Of a stretch of 64,000 bases of DNA, positions 1 to 10,100 are shown in pieces. Position 1 is the stretch's first letter; every line of letters starts with the position of its first letter. The DNA comes from Verrucomicrobiota bacterium (GTDB taxonomy: Bacteria; Verrucomicrobiota; Verrucomicrobiia; Opitutales; Opitutaceae): positions 124,001 through 188,000 of the forward strand of contig JAEZGX010000002.1 in assembly GCA_023416735.1 (NCBI GenBank). The letters run 5' to 3'. The translations under genes and the position numbers were made by a program. The notes under the pieces are model-generated. The model had not been told where the DNA came from and searched no databases. It saw only the letters and a list, made by a program, of their open reading frames with translations.

Positions 1-627
1 CACGAGCGGTTGGCGAAGGGCGGATTCGCGGGTGGCGAGAATGGCGGACCAGACGAATGCGACACCGAGATCGAGGATGCCCGGTTGTTTGGAGAGGAAG
101 CTGGCGACGAAAGCGAGGCCGATAGGGATGCCGGCGAGGAAGGTTGCGCGCTGGTGGGAGCGAGCGAGAAGCCAGAAGCCGAGGGCGGAGAAAAAGATGA
201 CGAACCATTCGGTGTGAGCGGCGAGCGATTCGGCGGGCCCAACCAAAAGCGAAGAGAGGAGAACGAACGCCACGGCGGAGCAGGAGCCGGCGAGCGGATT
301 GCCGAGGTGCCGGCCGATGCTGCGGAGACGGAATGCGACGATTCCGAGACCAAGCGCCAGAACGACGTGCACGGCCCGGGAATTCCAGTCGCCGGCCACG
401 GAGAAAATCGCGGCTTTCAGATAAGGAACGAGAGGGCCGCGATGATCGACCGTGTCGCGATAGAGCACGGCGCCCTCGCGGATTTGTTGGGCCATCGTAA
501 CGGTTACGGCTTCGTCGAGGTTCCAAAGCGTGCGCTCCAGGAACGGCAGTCGAAGGACGGCCAGCGCCACAAGCAGCGACGCCAACCAAATAGTGGCGAC
601 GAAGAAAGAGCGCGTGCGCGAGGTCAT
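1..627 (-). CDS. GT-C membrane glycosyltransferase, fourth tandem paralog (partial, C-terminus outside window)
   Basis: N-terminal part of an integral membrane glycosyltransferase of the ArnT/PMT-like GT-C type, which use lipid-linked sugar donors. It starts with a hydrophobic anchor, then a first outer loop with the acidic pair in LWNLDEAVTVTMAQQ and a YRDTVDHRGPLVPYLKAA segment, both nearly identical to the three genes upstream of it on the minus strand. Further hydrophobic segments and a LSKQPGILD motif follow. The start ATG at 627 overlaps the stop of the preceding gene (ATGA), so translation is probably coupled. The gene runs off the left edge. The paralogs predict roughly 450 more residues of membrane domain and a C-terminal beta-module region. 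Acceptor and sugar cannot be told from sequence. Confidence 0.8.
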   Translation of the reverse strand, partial: MTSRTRSFFVATIWLASLLVALAVLRLPFLERTLWNLDEAVTVTMAQQIREGAVLYRDTVDHRGPLVPYLKAAIFSVAGDWNSRAVHVVLALGLGIVAFRLRSIGRHLGNPLAGSCSAVAFVLLSSLLVGPAESLAAHTEWFVIFFSALGFWLLARSHQRATFLAGIPIGLAFVASFLSKQPGILDLGVAFVWSAILATRESALRQPLV

Positions 628-3600
628 GGGGCGGGCGCGAGCTCGCCGATGAGGGCGGTGAGATAGCTCCAGTCGAAGGACTCGTTATTGGCGCGGCCAG
701 GGGAGAGCCGCACGATCAGACGACCCCGACGGCCCGGAAGGAGGACGCGCGCGTGTTGGAGACCGCGGTCTCCGGGATTTGAATACGGATCCAGCGCCCG
801 ACGATAGAGCGTAACAGGGTCGCGCCCCGGTTCGACGAAATCGACAATGGCTTCGACGCCGTCGGAACGGCGGTGGCCGCGTTCGTCGGCGATGGCGTTG
901 GGATCGAGGTGAAACCCGAAAATGACGGCTGCTAGTTCGGGCGGGCACTCGTAGGTGACGCGGGACGGCGCGTGCGCGACCCAGCCATGCTCCGTGAAGT
1001 GGCGGACGCGTGTGCCGTCGGAGCCGACGCTATCGACCGGCAGCAGGATGCGATCGGGCCCCAGGAAGAGATCGGGGCCGCCGCCGCGCGCGCGCACGCG
1101 AGAGATATAGGTGCGGTTGGCGGGGCTGGAGCCGCCGTAGGGAACGAATTTCAGTTCGATGTCGCCGGAACCTTTTTCGGGGAGCACGACGGATGCGGAT
1201 TGAAGGCCGCGATCGGCGGGGTTTTCGGTTGGTTGGAGACCGCGCGAGAGGAGATTCGTGCGGGCGCCGTTGTCGTGGACGAAGTTGATTTCGAAAATGA
1301 CATGAGCCGGACGCTCGCCCGGGGGCGAGTCGTGCAGTCCGTATTCCACGACGAGCGACTCCATGCCGGGAAGACGCGGATAAGCGATCCGCGCGAACGG
1401 GCGTGCATTCCAGATGCGGTCGTCGCGCGAGAGGCGTTCGTGGTCGTTTTGAAAGGCGACGAAAGGAGCGATGTTGCGATCGCCAAACTGAAGTGGAGGC
1501 CCGTCGGCTTCGCCGCGGAGATCGGCGAGCCAGACTTGGTCGGCTGAGGAAGAGGCCAGCACAAGACGGCCGGGTTCGGCCGGGGGGAGCAGGGCGGTGA
1601 CAAAGCGAATACCGGAAGGACCATCTTCACGCTGGAGGAGAATCTGTTCCGGCGGGCGGTTCTCCGGGAGGAAATGGATTGCAAGATCGCCGAACGATTC
1701 GGGCTCGACCAAGGCATCGCGCACACCGGGATCGGCGCGATGCCACGCGAGGCGGAGGACGTGCAGCGTGGGCGGGCGATCGAAGACGAGGGAGAAAGGT
1801 CCATGGTGGGACCAGCCGGAGAGATTTTCGCGACGTTCGAATTGCCAGCCGGAGAGGTCCGCCGGCTCGAGTGGGGGCAGTTCGGCGGAGCCGTAGGCGA
1901 GAATGGGTGTGGAAGAGGGCGGGCGAAGGTCGAGAACGAGACGGCGGGCGATGTCGATGGATGCTGAAGCGACCATGGAATCTGACCGCTCTACGACGGC
2001 GTCGAGGTGGATGCCGTGGGCGGTGAGTTCGGACAAACGCAGAAGGAAGCGGGCTTGGATAATTTCAGGAGCGGGAATAATGAGGCGGCGCACCGGATGT
2101 GCGCCCAAGCGGAGGGAAACGGCGGTGGCGCCCTCCGGGAGAGAAACGGTGGCGAGGATGAGGTCGGATTGCGCGGCGGAGAGAGAGACGTCGAGGTGAA
2201 CCGATTCGTCGATTGCCGGCGAAACGGCGGGCTCAGGAGCGAGCGGCGAAAGGGGATGGTAGATTCGCACGAAAGAAGGCGACGAATCGGGGGCGATGAT
2301 TTGGGCGAAGCGGTCGATGATTTCGTCGCGCAGATCGGGTTGGGCGAGGAGCGGGTATTTGGTGTAACCGCGCAGTTGAGCGTCGATGATCAGGCGGGGA
2401 GGACGGGCCTGGTAGTCGTGCCAGAAGTTTTCCCAGGCGCCGGGGACGACGGCGTAGCGAGTGTCGATCTCTGGAGCGAGATTCGTCCACGGAATCATTC
2501 CGGTGATGTAGTTCGTGTAGACGTAGCGGGTGGAGGGAAGCCGATGAGAGATCGCGTAAGCTTCCGGGTAGTAACCCCACACCAGGATGGGATCAGCGGG
2601 CGCGGTGAGCGAACGGACGAACTCGCCGAGGCGGACGAGGCCAGCATCGTCGTGCGGGTGTATCCGATTTTTGAAGTCGCGCAGGCTGAGGCCGGTCCAG
2701 ACAAAGAGAAGCGAGAGGGCGATACTCGTGATGATACGAAGTCGGACGCGTTCGGCGGGAAGGGCCTGGAGCCATCCGAAAATGCGGGCGAGCATCCACC
2801 CGCAGGCGAGACTGAGGCCCGGAACGAGTTGGATGGCGTAGTGGGAGAAATCGCGACCGCTGAGCATCGTCGAGACGAGGCCGGAAGCGAACCATCCGAG
2901 GAAGAGAAGAGGGACCAGGGGAAGTTCGCGGTCGCGGCGCAAGAGCAGCGGCAAGGCGGTGCGCAGCGCGAGGAGAAGCGCGGGTATGCCGATGAGCAGC
3001 GCGGCGGGAATCCACGAAGCCGGCAGCGTCCAAGCCAGGCGGGCGGCGGCGAGGCGCAGGGGCAACGGAACCTCGGGGACGTAGAGCTGGGTGTTGAACG
3101 TCCAGCAGTAGTAAACGAAATCGCGCCAGGCGTCGTTGAGATAGAAATAGAGGCAGACGAGGATCCAGGCGGTCGCGAACGAAACGATGCCGCCGAGCGC
3201 GAGACGGACGAGACGAGGGCGATCGACGGGTGTGCGGGCGAAGAGGAGCAGGAGAAGTATGCCAGCAACGAGGAAATCGAGGAGACCGGGTTGCTTGCAG
3301 AGGGAACTTGCGGCGAAGGCGAGGCCGATGAACAAGCCGGAGACGAAGCCGCCGCGAGCGAGTGCGCGGGCGAAAAGGCAGAAGCCCAGGGTGGAGAATG
3401 CGACGACGAAGTGCTCGGTGTGAGCGGCGAGCGTGTCGACGAAACCGGGTATCAGGAAAACAAGCACGGTGAACGCGCCGGCGCTCCAGCGCCCGGTGGA
3501 GCGATCGCCAAGCCGAGTGCAAAGATCGAGCAGGCCGAAGGCGCAGAGACCCATGAGTGCGGCGAGCGCGACGTGTTGGGCGCGGATGTTCCAATCGCCG

Positions 3601-3833
3601 GCGACGAAGAAGATGGCGGCTTTGAGATAGGGAACGAGCGGGCTGCGGTTGTCGGCGGCATCGCGATAGAGAACCGCGCCTTCGCGGACCTGCTGCGCCA
3701 TGGTGAAGGTGGAGCCCTCGTCGAGGTTCCAAACTTCGCGGTCGAGGAACGGCCAACGCAGCCACAAGGCGGCGGCGACAAGGGCCAGCAGCCAGACGGC
3801 GGAGACGGCAGCGAAGCGGAGGCGGGGCGTCAT
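624..3833 (-). CDS. GT-C membrane glycosyltransferase with C-terminal beta-modules (paralog 3 of 4)
   Basis: 1069-residue protein. Roughly the first 430 residues are a polytopic membrane domain of the PMT/ArnT-like GT-C fold. The first loop carries the DE pair typical of the metal/substrate site (VWNLDEGSTFTMAQQ), then YRDAADNRSPLVPYLKAA and, later, a loop motif LSGRDFSHYAIQLVPG. A soluble region with WGYYPEAYAISHRLPSTRYVYTN follows. The rest (about residues 530-1069) is soluble and beta-rich, with repeated modules; the last one ends RRALDPYSNP...NNESFDWSYL. I chose ATG 3833 because it overlaps the upstream stop as ATGA. An open frame extends further upstream, but it translates to Arg-rich antisense-like sequence. 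Second-to-last gene of a four-gene coupled array. Donor and acceptor unknown. Confidence 0.85.
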   Translation of the reverse strand: MTPRLRFAAVSAVWLLALVAAALWLRWPFLDREVWNLDEGSTFTMAQQVREGAVLYRDAADNRSPLVPYLKAAIFFVAGDWNIRAQHVALAALMGLCAFGLLDLCTRLGDRSTGRWSAGAFTVLVFLIPGFVDTLAAHTEHFVVAFSTLGFCLFARALARGGFVSGLFIGLAFAASSLCKQPGLLDFLVAGILLLLLFARTPVDRPRLVRLALGGIVSFATAWILVCLYFYLNDAWRDFVYYCWTFNTQLYVPEVPLPLRLAAARLAWTLPASWIPAALLIGIPALLLALRTALPLLLRRDRELPLVPLLFLGWFASGLVSTMLSGRDFSHYAIQLVPGLSLACGWMLARIFGWLQALPAERVRLRIITSIALSLLFVWTGLSLRDFKNRIHPHDDAGLVRLGEFVRSLTAPADPILVWGYYPEAYAISHRLPSTRYVYTNYITGMIPWTNLAPEIDTRYAVVPGAWENFWHDYQARPPRLIIDAQLRGYTKYPLLAQPDLRDEIIDRFAQIIAPDSSPSFVRIYHPLSPLAPEPAVSPAIDESVHLDVSLSAAQSDLILATVSLPEGATAVSLRLGAHPVRRLIIPAPEIIQARFLLRLSELTAHGIHLDAVVERSDSMVASASIDIARRLVLDLRPPSSTPILAYGSAELPPLEPADLSGWQFERRENLSGWSHHGPFSLVFDRPPTLHVLRLAWHRADPGVRDALVEPESFGDLAIHFLPENRPPEQILLQREDGPSGIRFVTALLPPAEPGRLVLASSSADQVWLADLRGEADGPPLQFGDRNIAPFVAFQNDHERLSRDDRIWNARPFARIAYPRLPGMESLVVEYGLHDSPPGERPAHVIFEINFVHDNGARTNLLSRGLQPTENPADRGLQSASVVLPEKGSGDIELKFVPYGGSSPANRTYISRVRARGGGPDLFLGPDRILLPVDSVGSDGTRVRHFTEHGWVAHAPSRVTYECPPELAAVIFGFHLDPNAIADERGHRRSDGVEAIVDFVEPGRDPVTLYRRALDPYSNPGDRGLQHARVLLPGRRGRLIVRLSPGRANNESFDWSYLTALIGELAPAP

Positions 3834-6800
3834 GGAGGAGGCGCCGCGTCGTCCGCTCGTTCGCGCTCGCGACTGCTGACTGCGCCGTCGAAGCGAGACC
3901 AGTAGGCCCAGTCGTAGGAGTTGTTGTTGGCGGCGCCGGAGAGCAGGCGGACGACGAGGCGACCCGGAAGGTCCGGAGGGAGCGTGACGGTGGAGGTTTG
4001 TTCGCCTTGGTCGGCGGGTTGGTTGAAAGGATCGAGGGTTCGGCGAAAAAGTTCGATGGCCGGCGCGGAGGACGGCTCGAAGAGAACAACGAGCTCGATG
4101 CCGTCGGAACGGCGAACGTCGGTGTCGGGATCGCGCACGGCGGCGTCGAGCAGACCGTAGCGCAGCGTGACGGAGGCGAGGTCGAGCGGGCGCGAGTAGA
4201 TCAGTTCCGCGTCGGCATGAGCTCCCCACCGATCATCGGGGAGGTAGCGGAGCGGTTGGGAGCCGAGCTCGCGGGCGGAGACGGGAGCGATGGTGCGACC
4301 GTCGGGAAGATGGATCGCGGGACCGGTTTCACGCGCCGAAAGATCGCTGAGCCAGAGCCAGTCCCAGCTGGCGTCACCGTGAGGGCCGGGCTCGACGCGG
4401 AGGACGAGTTGAGTGCCGGGGGCTTCGGCCGGGAGCTCGATGGAGGCGCGTTGAGGGCCGCGATGGGTCGGTTGGTTGAACGGTTCGAGACGGCGGGAGA
4501 AAAGTGGATGGGTGACGCGGCCGGTGTCGTCGGTGAGTTCGACCACGAGATCGACGCCGTCGGTATGACTATCGGCTTGAGCGAAGGCAGGGGCTTCCAC
4601 GCCGTAATCGAAGACGATGGCGCGAAGACTCGGCGGGCGGTGCCAGACGAAGCGGGCGGGCGAGTGGGCAGACCAGAGACCCGGATCGATCGCGGTGGTG
4701 GGATGGTTGTCGCGGGTGTTTGCGACGAGCGGAAGCGCGGCGGTGTTGGCGAGTGGAAGGAGAGGACCGTGGGTGGTGGAGCGGAGATTCGTGAAGTAGA
4801 TCCAGTCGTGATCGGGGATATTGTTGGCGCCGGCGAGAAAGCGGAAGACGAGCAGGCCGGGACCGAGTGGCGGGAGGTCGACGCGCTCGTGCTGGATCTC
4901 TCGGTCCAGACGGGACTCGAGCGGGTGGAGGCGTTTTTGGAACAGACGGGTCGGAGGAGCGGAGTCGGAACGATGTTCGATCACGACATCATAACCATCG
5001 GACAGGCCCCAAGCCGCCATCTCGAGGCCGTGGGAGAATTCAAGATAGCGGAGGCCAACGGGGTGTTGGTAGCCGATCTCGATGGGCGCGGTGATTTTCC
5101 AGTGGTCGGGTTGATCGGGAGACGGCTTCGGGTCACCGCCGGGGGTGTCGACGTAGAGTGGAGTGAAGGTGTGACGATCGATGCGGAAGTCGGGACCGGC
5201 GGGCCGTTCGTCCGCGATCGCCTGGCCGAAGGCGCCGAAATCGAATGAGGGGGAGACAATGGAGCGTTCGCGAGTGACGACGACGGCGTGAAACGGCGTG
5301 CCGGGAGGCGTGGCGGGATTGGCGAAGAAGAGGACGTCGACGGGTTCAGCGGCAGGATGATCGACCGCGGCGACGCGCGTGTGGTTGACGTAGAGATCGA
5401 CGCGGATCGCGTCGGCGGGCGCGGAGACATGGAGGCGCGGCGGTTCGTGGCGAAGAAAGCTGCGATGGCCGGAGAGAACAATGGAAGGGGCAGGGATCAG
5501 GTCGCCGTCGAGCGGTTCGCCCGCGGTGGAAGCAAGACGGCGAAAGAGTCGGACCCCGAGACGGTCGGCGTGCGTGGACGCGACTTGGGCATAATCGCGG
5601 CGCAGCCGCGTGGCGAGTTCGTGGCGGGCGAAGAGCGGGTATTTAAAGTAACCGCGGGACGCGCCCGTGTCGACGACCAGGGCGGGACGATGGCGATCCC
5701 AGTCGGCGGCGAGGAGAGCTTCGCCGTCAGGAAGGGCGGTCGGCGTCGTGTCGATGAGCGGGTCGAGGTTGCTCCAAGGGACGAGCCCGGTGACCCAATT
5801 GGTGTAAACGAAGCGGGTGGCGGGAAGACGTTGGGAGAAGAAATAGATTTCGGGGAAGTAGCCCCAGATCAGGATGCGGTCGCGCGGCGTCGTGAAGGAT
5901 TGAACGAGTTGGCCGGTCTCGGGGATCTGGAGATCGCGTGGATCGAGTTCGCGAGCGCGACGCGCGAGATCGAAACCGGATAGGACAAGCACGAGCAGCG
6001 TGGCGACAACGAGAACTCGCCGGAAAGTAGAGGGCTGGAAGCGCTGGCGGGCAAAATCGAACAGGCGGGCGAGCGCCCAGCCCGCAGCGAGGCTGAAGCC
6101 GGGGACGACCTGGGCGCTGTAATGGGAGAAGTTTCGGCCGCTGAGCCCGGTCGAGAGAATGCCGGCGGCGGACCAGCCGAGGATGAGCCAGGGAAGGAGC
6201 GGAAAAGCAGAGGGGCTCGAAGTGGCAGCAAGGTTGGTGGGGCGCGAGGAAAGAGAACGAACGGCGGTGAGGAGAAGGTGAGCGGCTGCGGCGGCGGCGA
6301 GCAGTGCGAGCGCGGGTGAGCCGTTCCAAACGAGGATGAACGGATCGGCCATGCCCGCGAGACGCTGGAGGCGCGGGACGGCGGGGATGTAGGTTTCGGT
6401 GTTGTAGGTGAACGCGTAGTAGCGGAAATCCGCGAAGGCCCCGTGCGCGGCAAAGTAGAGGACGAAGGCGAGGACGGGCAGTGCGGCGCCGAAGAGAAGA
6501 CCGAGGAAAGCGCGGGCAAAGCGTGAGCGGGAGCCGGGTTGCTGCCACGCGAGGAGCGCGAGGAGGACCCACGTGACGCCGAAATCGAGGAGGGCGGGCT
6601 GTTTGCAGAGGAAGGAGCAGCCGAAGAAAAAACCGGCAGGTAGCGCGGAGAAAAAGTTGGGGCGGGCAAGCGACCAAACGAAGGCACCGAAGCCAAAGGT
6701 GGAGAACAAGGCGACGAACCAGCCGGTGTTGGCGGAGAGGGCGTCGCCCTTGTCGAGCATGACGAAACTCAGAACGGTAAATGCGAACGCGGCGCCGACG

Positions 6801-7132
6801 CCCGCGGCGTTGTCGCGGAGGCGACGGGCGAGTTGCCAAAGAACGAAGGCGGCGGCGCCAAGCGCTAAAGCGAGCGCGAGGTGAACGGCGTCGGCGTTCC
6901 AATGGCCGGCGAACGCGAAGATGGCGGCCTTGAGATAGACCATGAGCGGGCCGCGGTTGTCGGCGGCGTCGCGATAGAGGACGTCGCCGCGAAGCACCTG
7001 CTCGGACATCGTGAACGTGGTGCCTTCGTCGAGATTCCAAATTTGGCGATCGAGAAAAGGTGCGCGCAACGCCCACGCGGCGAGAAGGAGGGCTGCGAAG
7101 CAGAAGAAGGCGAAGAAGCGGGAGCGGTTCAT
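3830..7132 (-). CDS. GT-C membrane glycosyltransferase with C-terminal beta-modules (paralog 2 of 4)
   Basis: 1100-residue paralog. The GT-C membrane domain has the first-loop acidic pair (IWNLDEGTTFTMSEQ), YRDAADNRGPLMVYLKAA, CKQPALLDFG and the LSGRNFSHYSAQVVPGFSLAAGW loop. It is followed by the shared soluble segment WGYFPEIYFFSQRLPATRFVYTN and about 560 residues of beta-rich sequence. Three copies of a module can be read, each with an S/TDG(V/Y)(D/E) strand, an R-L-x-P-x-x-x-x-x-x-R-x-x-Q stretch and a closing D-W aromatic motif (PDHDWIYF, DASWDWLWL, NNSYDWAYW). Both ends overlap neighbours by ATGA (3830-3833 and 7129-7132), which supports one polycistronic mRNA. Likely transfers sugar from a polyprenyl-phosphate donor on the outer face of the inner membrane. 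That is family knowledge, not visible in the sequence. Confidence 0.86.
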   Translation of the reverse strand: MNRSRFFAFFCFAALLLAAWALRAPFLDRQIWNLDEGTTFTMSEQVLRGDVLYRDAADNRGPLMVYLKAAIFAFAGHWNADAVHLALALALGAAAFVLWQLARRLRDNAAGVGAAFAFTVLSFVMLDKGDALSANTGWFVALFSTFGFGAFVWSLARPNFFSALPAGFFFGCSFLCKQPALLDFGVTWVLLALLAWQQPGSRSRFARAFLGLLFGAALPVLAFVLYFAAHGAFADFRYYAFTYNTETYIPAVPRLQRLAGMADPFILVWNGSPALALLAAAAAAHLLLTAVRSLSSRPTNLAATSSPSAFPLLPWLILGWSAAGILSTGLSGRNFSHYSAQVVPGFSLAAGWALARLFDFARQRFQPSTFRRVLVVATLLVLVLSGFDLARRARELDPRDLQIPETGQLVQSFTTPRDRILIWGYFPEIYFFSQRLPATRFVYTNWVTGLVPWSNLDPLIDTTPTALPDGEALLAADWDRHRPALVVDTGASRGYFKYPLFARHELATRLRRDYAQVASTHADRLGVRLFRRLASTAGEPLDGDLIPAPSIVLSGHRSFLRHEPPRLHVSAPADAIRVDLYVNHTRVAAVDHPAAEPVDVLFFANPATPPGTPFHAVVVTRERSIVSPSFDFGAFGQAIADERPAGPDFRIDRHTFTPLYVDTPGGDPKPSPDQPDHWKITAPIEIGYQHPVGLRYLEFSHGLEMAAWGLSDGYDVVIEHRSDSAPPTRLFQKRLHPLESRLDREIQHERVDLPPLGPGLLVFRFLAGANNIPDHDWIYFTNLRSTTHGPLLPLANTAALPLVANTRDNHPTTAIDPGLWSAHSPARFVWHRPPSLRAIVFDYGVEAPAFAQADSHTDGVDLVVELTDDTGRVTHPLFSRRLEPFNQPTHRGPQRASIELPAEAPGTQLVLRVEPGPHGDASWDWLWLSDLSARETGPAIHLPDGRTIAPVSARELGSQPLRYLPDDRWGAHADAELIYSRPLDLASVTLRYGLLDAAVRDPDTDVRRSDGIELVVLFEPSSAPAIELFRRTLDPFNQPADQGEQTSTVTLPPDLPGRLVVRLLSGAANNNSYDWAYWSRFDGAVSSRERERADDAAPPP

Positions 7133-10100
7133 TGCTCGGGCACGGAGGGCGAATCGGCTGGCGGGGACTCGCCGTTTGAGAGGGAAGGAGCGAGAAGGCT
7201 TTCGCCTTCGAAGGTGCCCCAGAAGCCCCAGTCGAAGGCGTTGTTGTTATGCGGACCGGGAGCGAGGCGGAAGGAGAGGCGGCCGGATTCGAACGGCGGG
7301 AGATCGATGGTGGAGGTTTGTTCGCCGAAGTCGGAGGGATTGTTGAAAGGATCGAGGGTGCGACGCAGAAGCTCGACGCGGCTGGCGTCGGAGGACGGTT
7401 CGAACGTGACGATCATTTCGACGCCGTCGCTGCGCTGTTGCCCGGATTCGTCGCGATCGGCGCCGGCGGAGAGACCGTAGCGGAAAGTGACGTGGGTGAG
7501 ATCGGCGGGGCGTTCGTAGATGAGTTCGGCGTCGGCGTGCGCGCCCCAGTCGGCGGGGCCGTTGCGTTTGGAAGGGTCGCCGTTTGTGTCGACGGTGTAG
7601 CTGGAGATGGGCAGAAGCTGGCGAGTCGGAGAGATGACGATGGACGGGCCATAACCTTCGGCTTGGACGGCGCCGATCCAGGCCCAATCCCAGCTCGCGT
7701 CGTTTTGCGGGCCGGCGGCGGTGCGAAGAACGAGGGTGCCGGAGAGGTGAGCGGGAAGTTCGATGCGGGTGCTTTGTTCGCCGCGGTGTTCGGGGTGATT
7801 GAACGGGGTGAGCGTGCGGGAAAAGAGCGGGTGGATTGTTTGTTGATCGTCGATCAACTCGAGGATGAAGGTGACGCCGTCGGTGTGGCCATCGGGCGAC
7901 GTGTAAGCGCCTTCTTCGATGCCATAGTGAAGGGTGAGTGCGGCGAGGTGGGAGGGGCGCGGCCATTCGAAGCGGGTGGGCGCGTGGGCGAGCCACTGGC
8001 CGGAGGTGTTTGTCAACGTGGACGCGGACGACGTCGTGGCGGAACGAGGAACAATCACGTCGTCGCCCAGGTGCAGAAGCGGACCGGGCGCGTGGCCACG
8101 AAGCTGACCGAAGTAGATCCAGTCGAAATTCGGTTGATTGTAAGGACCTGCCAGAAAGCGGAAGAGGAGGCGCGCACCGCTGGCTTCGGGGAGCTGGAGC
8201 GTGACGTGTTGTGGGACTTGATCGGCAGCGATGGTGCTGACCTGCATGCGGCGCTCGTGCAGGGTTGTGCGCTGGCCGGCGGGATCGACGAGAATGACCT
8301 GGAGGTCGTAACCATCGGTGTGGCCGCGAGAATCGAGGTAGCCGCCGTGGACGAACGAGAGCGTCCGGAGGCCGACCGGGCAGGGATATTCGAGTTCGGC
8401 GGGAGCGTCGATCCGCCAAGTGTCGGGGCGTCCGGGCGAAGGCGCGAGATCGCCGAAGACGGAATCGAGGGCGATTGGGGCGAGGGAAAGATCAGGAAGG
8501 TGGAGCTGAGGACCGAGGATCGGTTGCACGCGGGATTTTCCGCTGAAGGCGTGGAAGTCGAAGGCGCGGCTGAAGGATTGGGCGCCGTCGGCGGATGTGA
8601 TGCGGGCGCGGATTTCGCGCGTGGCGGGATTGCGGCCGTCGATGAAGAACTCGGTGTCGACGGGAAGTGAAGGCGGATGCGCGATGGAAGCGATAGGTTG
8701 CGGGCCGGCGAAGACGTCGATGCGAGTGGCGCCTCGAGGCGCGCGGATGCGCAGACGCGGAGCCTCGTGGCGGCGACGCTCGTGATTGCCGGAGAGGAGA
8801 ATCGATTCGTCCGCAGGAAGCTTGGGCAAGAAGAGTGAAGTTTCGGCGGCGGGAAGCAGTCGGCGAAACACCTTCATGCTATAGAACGAAGCGACTTGCG
8901 CGTAATGAGCGCGAAGGTCGGCCCAAAGATCAGGCTGGTCGTGAAGCGGATATTTCAGGTAGCCGCGGGCGCCGCCGGTTTCGATGATGAGTTCGGGCGG
9001 GTTGCGACGGAAGTCGGCGAGGAGTTGTTGGGGCGCGCCGGGGATGATCGCGTAACTCGTGTCGACGAGCGGATCGAGGTTGGTCCAGGGAACGAGGCCG
9101 GTGACGAAATTGGTATAGATGAAGCGGGTGGAGGGAAGACGTTCGGAGAGGGCGTAGAGTTCGGGGTAATAGCCCCAGACGAAGATGCGATCGGAAGGCG
9201 CGGAGTGGGCGCGGATGAGTTGAGCGATTTCGAGCGGAAAGGTGTCGGGCTGGGCGAGAACGCGGGCGCGAGGTTTGTAAGAAAAAGCGAGAACGATGAG
9301 CGCGAGGGCGGTGACGGCGTAGGTGGTCCAGGAAAGTGCCGACGACTTTCGGCGGCCGACTGCCGCGATGAATTGGGAAAGGCCCCAGCCGCAGGCGAGG
9401 CTCAGCGGCGCGACGAGTTGGGTGCTGTAATGAGAAAACGTGCGGCCGCTCAGGCCGGTCGAAATCAGGCCCGACGCGCACCAGCCGAGGATGAGCCAGA
9501 CGAGAAGCTGCGGGTGGAAGGGCCGGCGCAGAACGTCGCGAGCGGATTGGAAGAGGAGCGCGAGCGATGCGGCGAGCGCGAGAACGAGGACGACGGGAGC
9601 ATTGGCCCACGCCAGTGCAAACGGCGCCCGCATGCCGGCGAGACGTTCGAGGAGCGGTGCTTCGGCGACGTAGATCTCGGTGTTGTAGGTGAACGCGTAG
9701 TAGATCGCTTCGCGCCAAGCGTGGTGGGCGGCGAAGTAGATCGTGAATGCGGCGACGGGAAGAAGGGCTCCAAGAACGGAGGCGAGCCAGAGGCGGATCA
9801 GGGAGCGCGCGCGCGTGCGATCTTGAACGATGAGCAGGGCGAGGAGAACCCAGACAACAAGGTAGTCGAGGAGCCCCGGTTGTTTGCAGAGAAAGGAAAG
9901 TCCGAAAAGAGCGCCGAAAAGGAAGCCGCGGGGGAGCGTGGGCCGGCCGAGAGCGGTCACGAACGCGGCGAATCCGAACGCGGAGAATGCGGCGAGGAAC
10001 CAGCCGGTGTGCGCGGAGACAGCGTCCGCGGGATCGAGGAGCGTGATGCTCAGAAAGGTAAAGATCGCCGCGGAGAAAAGGCCGCAGAGATTGTCGCCCC

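Noticed and set aside
2007..3905. 632-codon plus-strand open frame within the GT-C array
   Set aside because: Antisense shadow of a high-GC gene; no recognisable motif and no ribosome-binding site.
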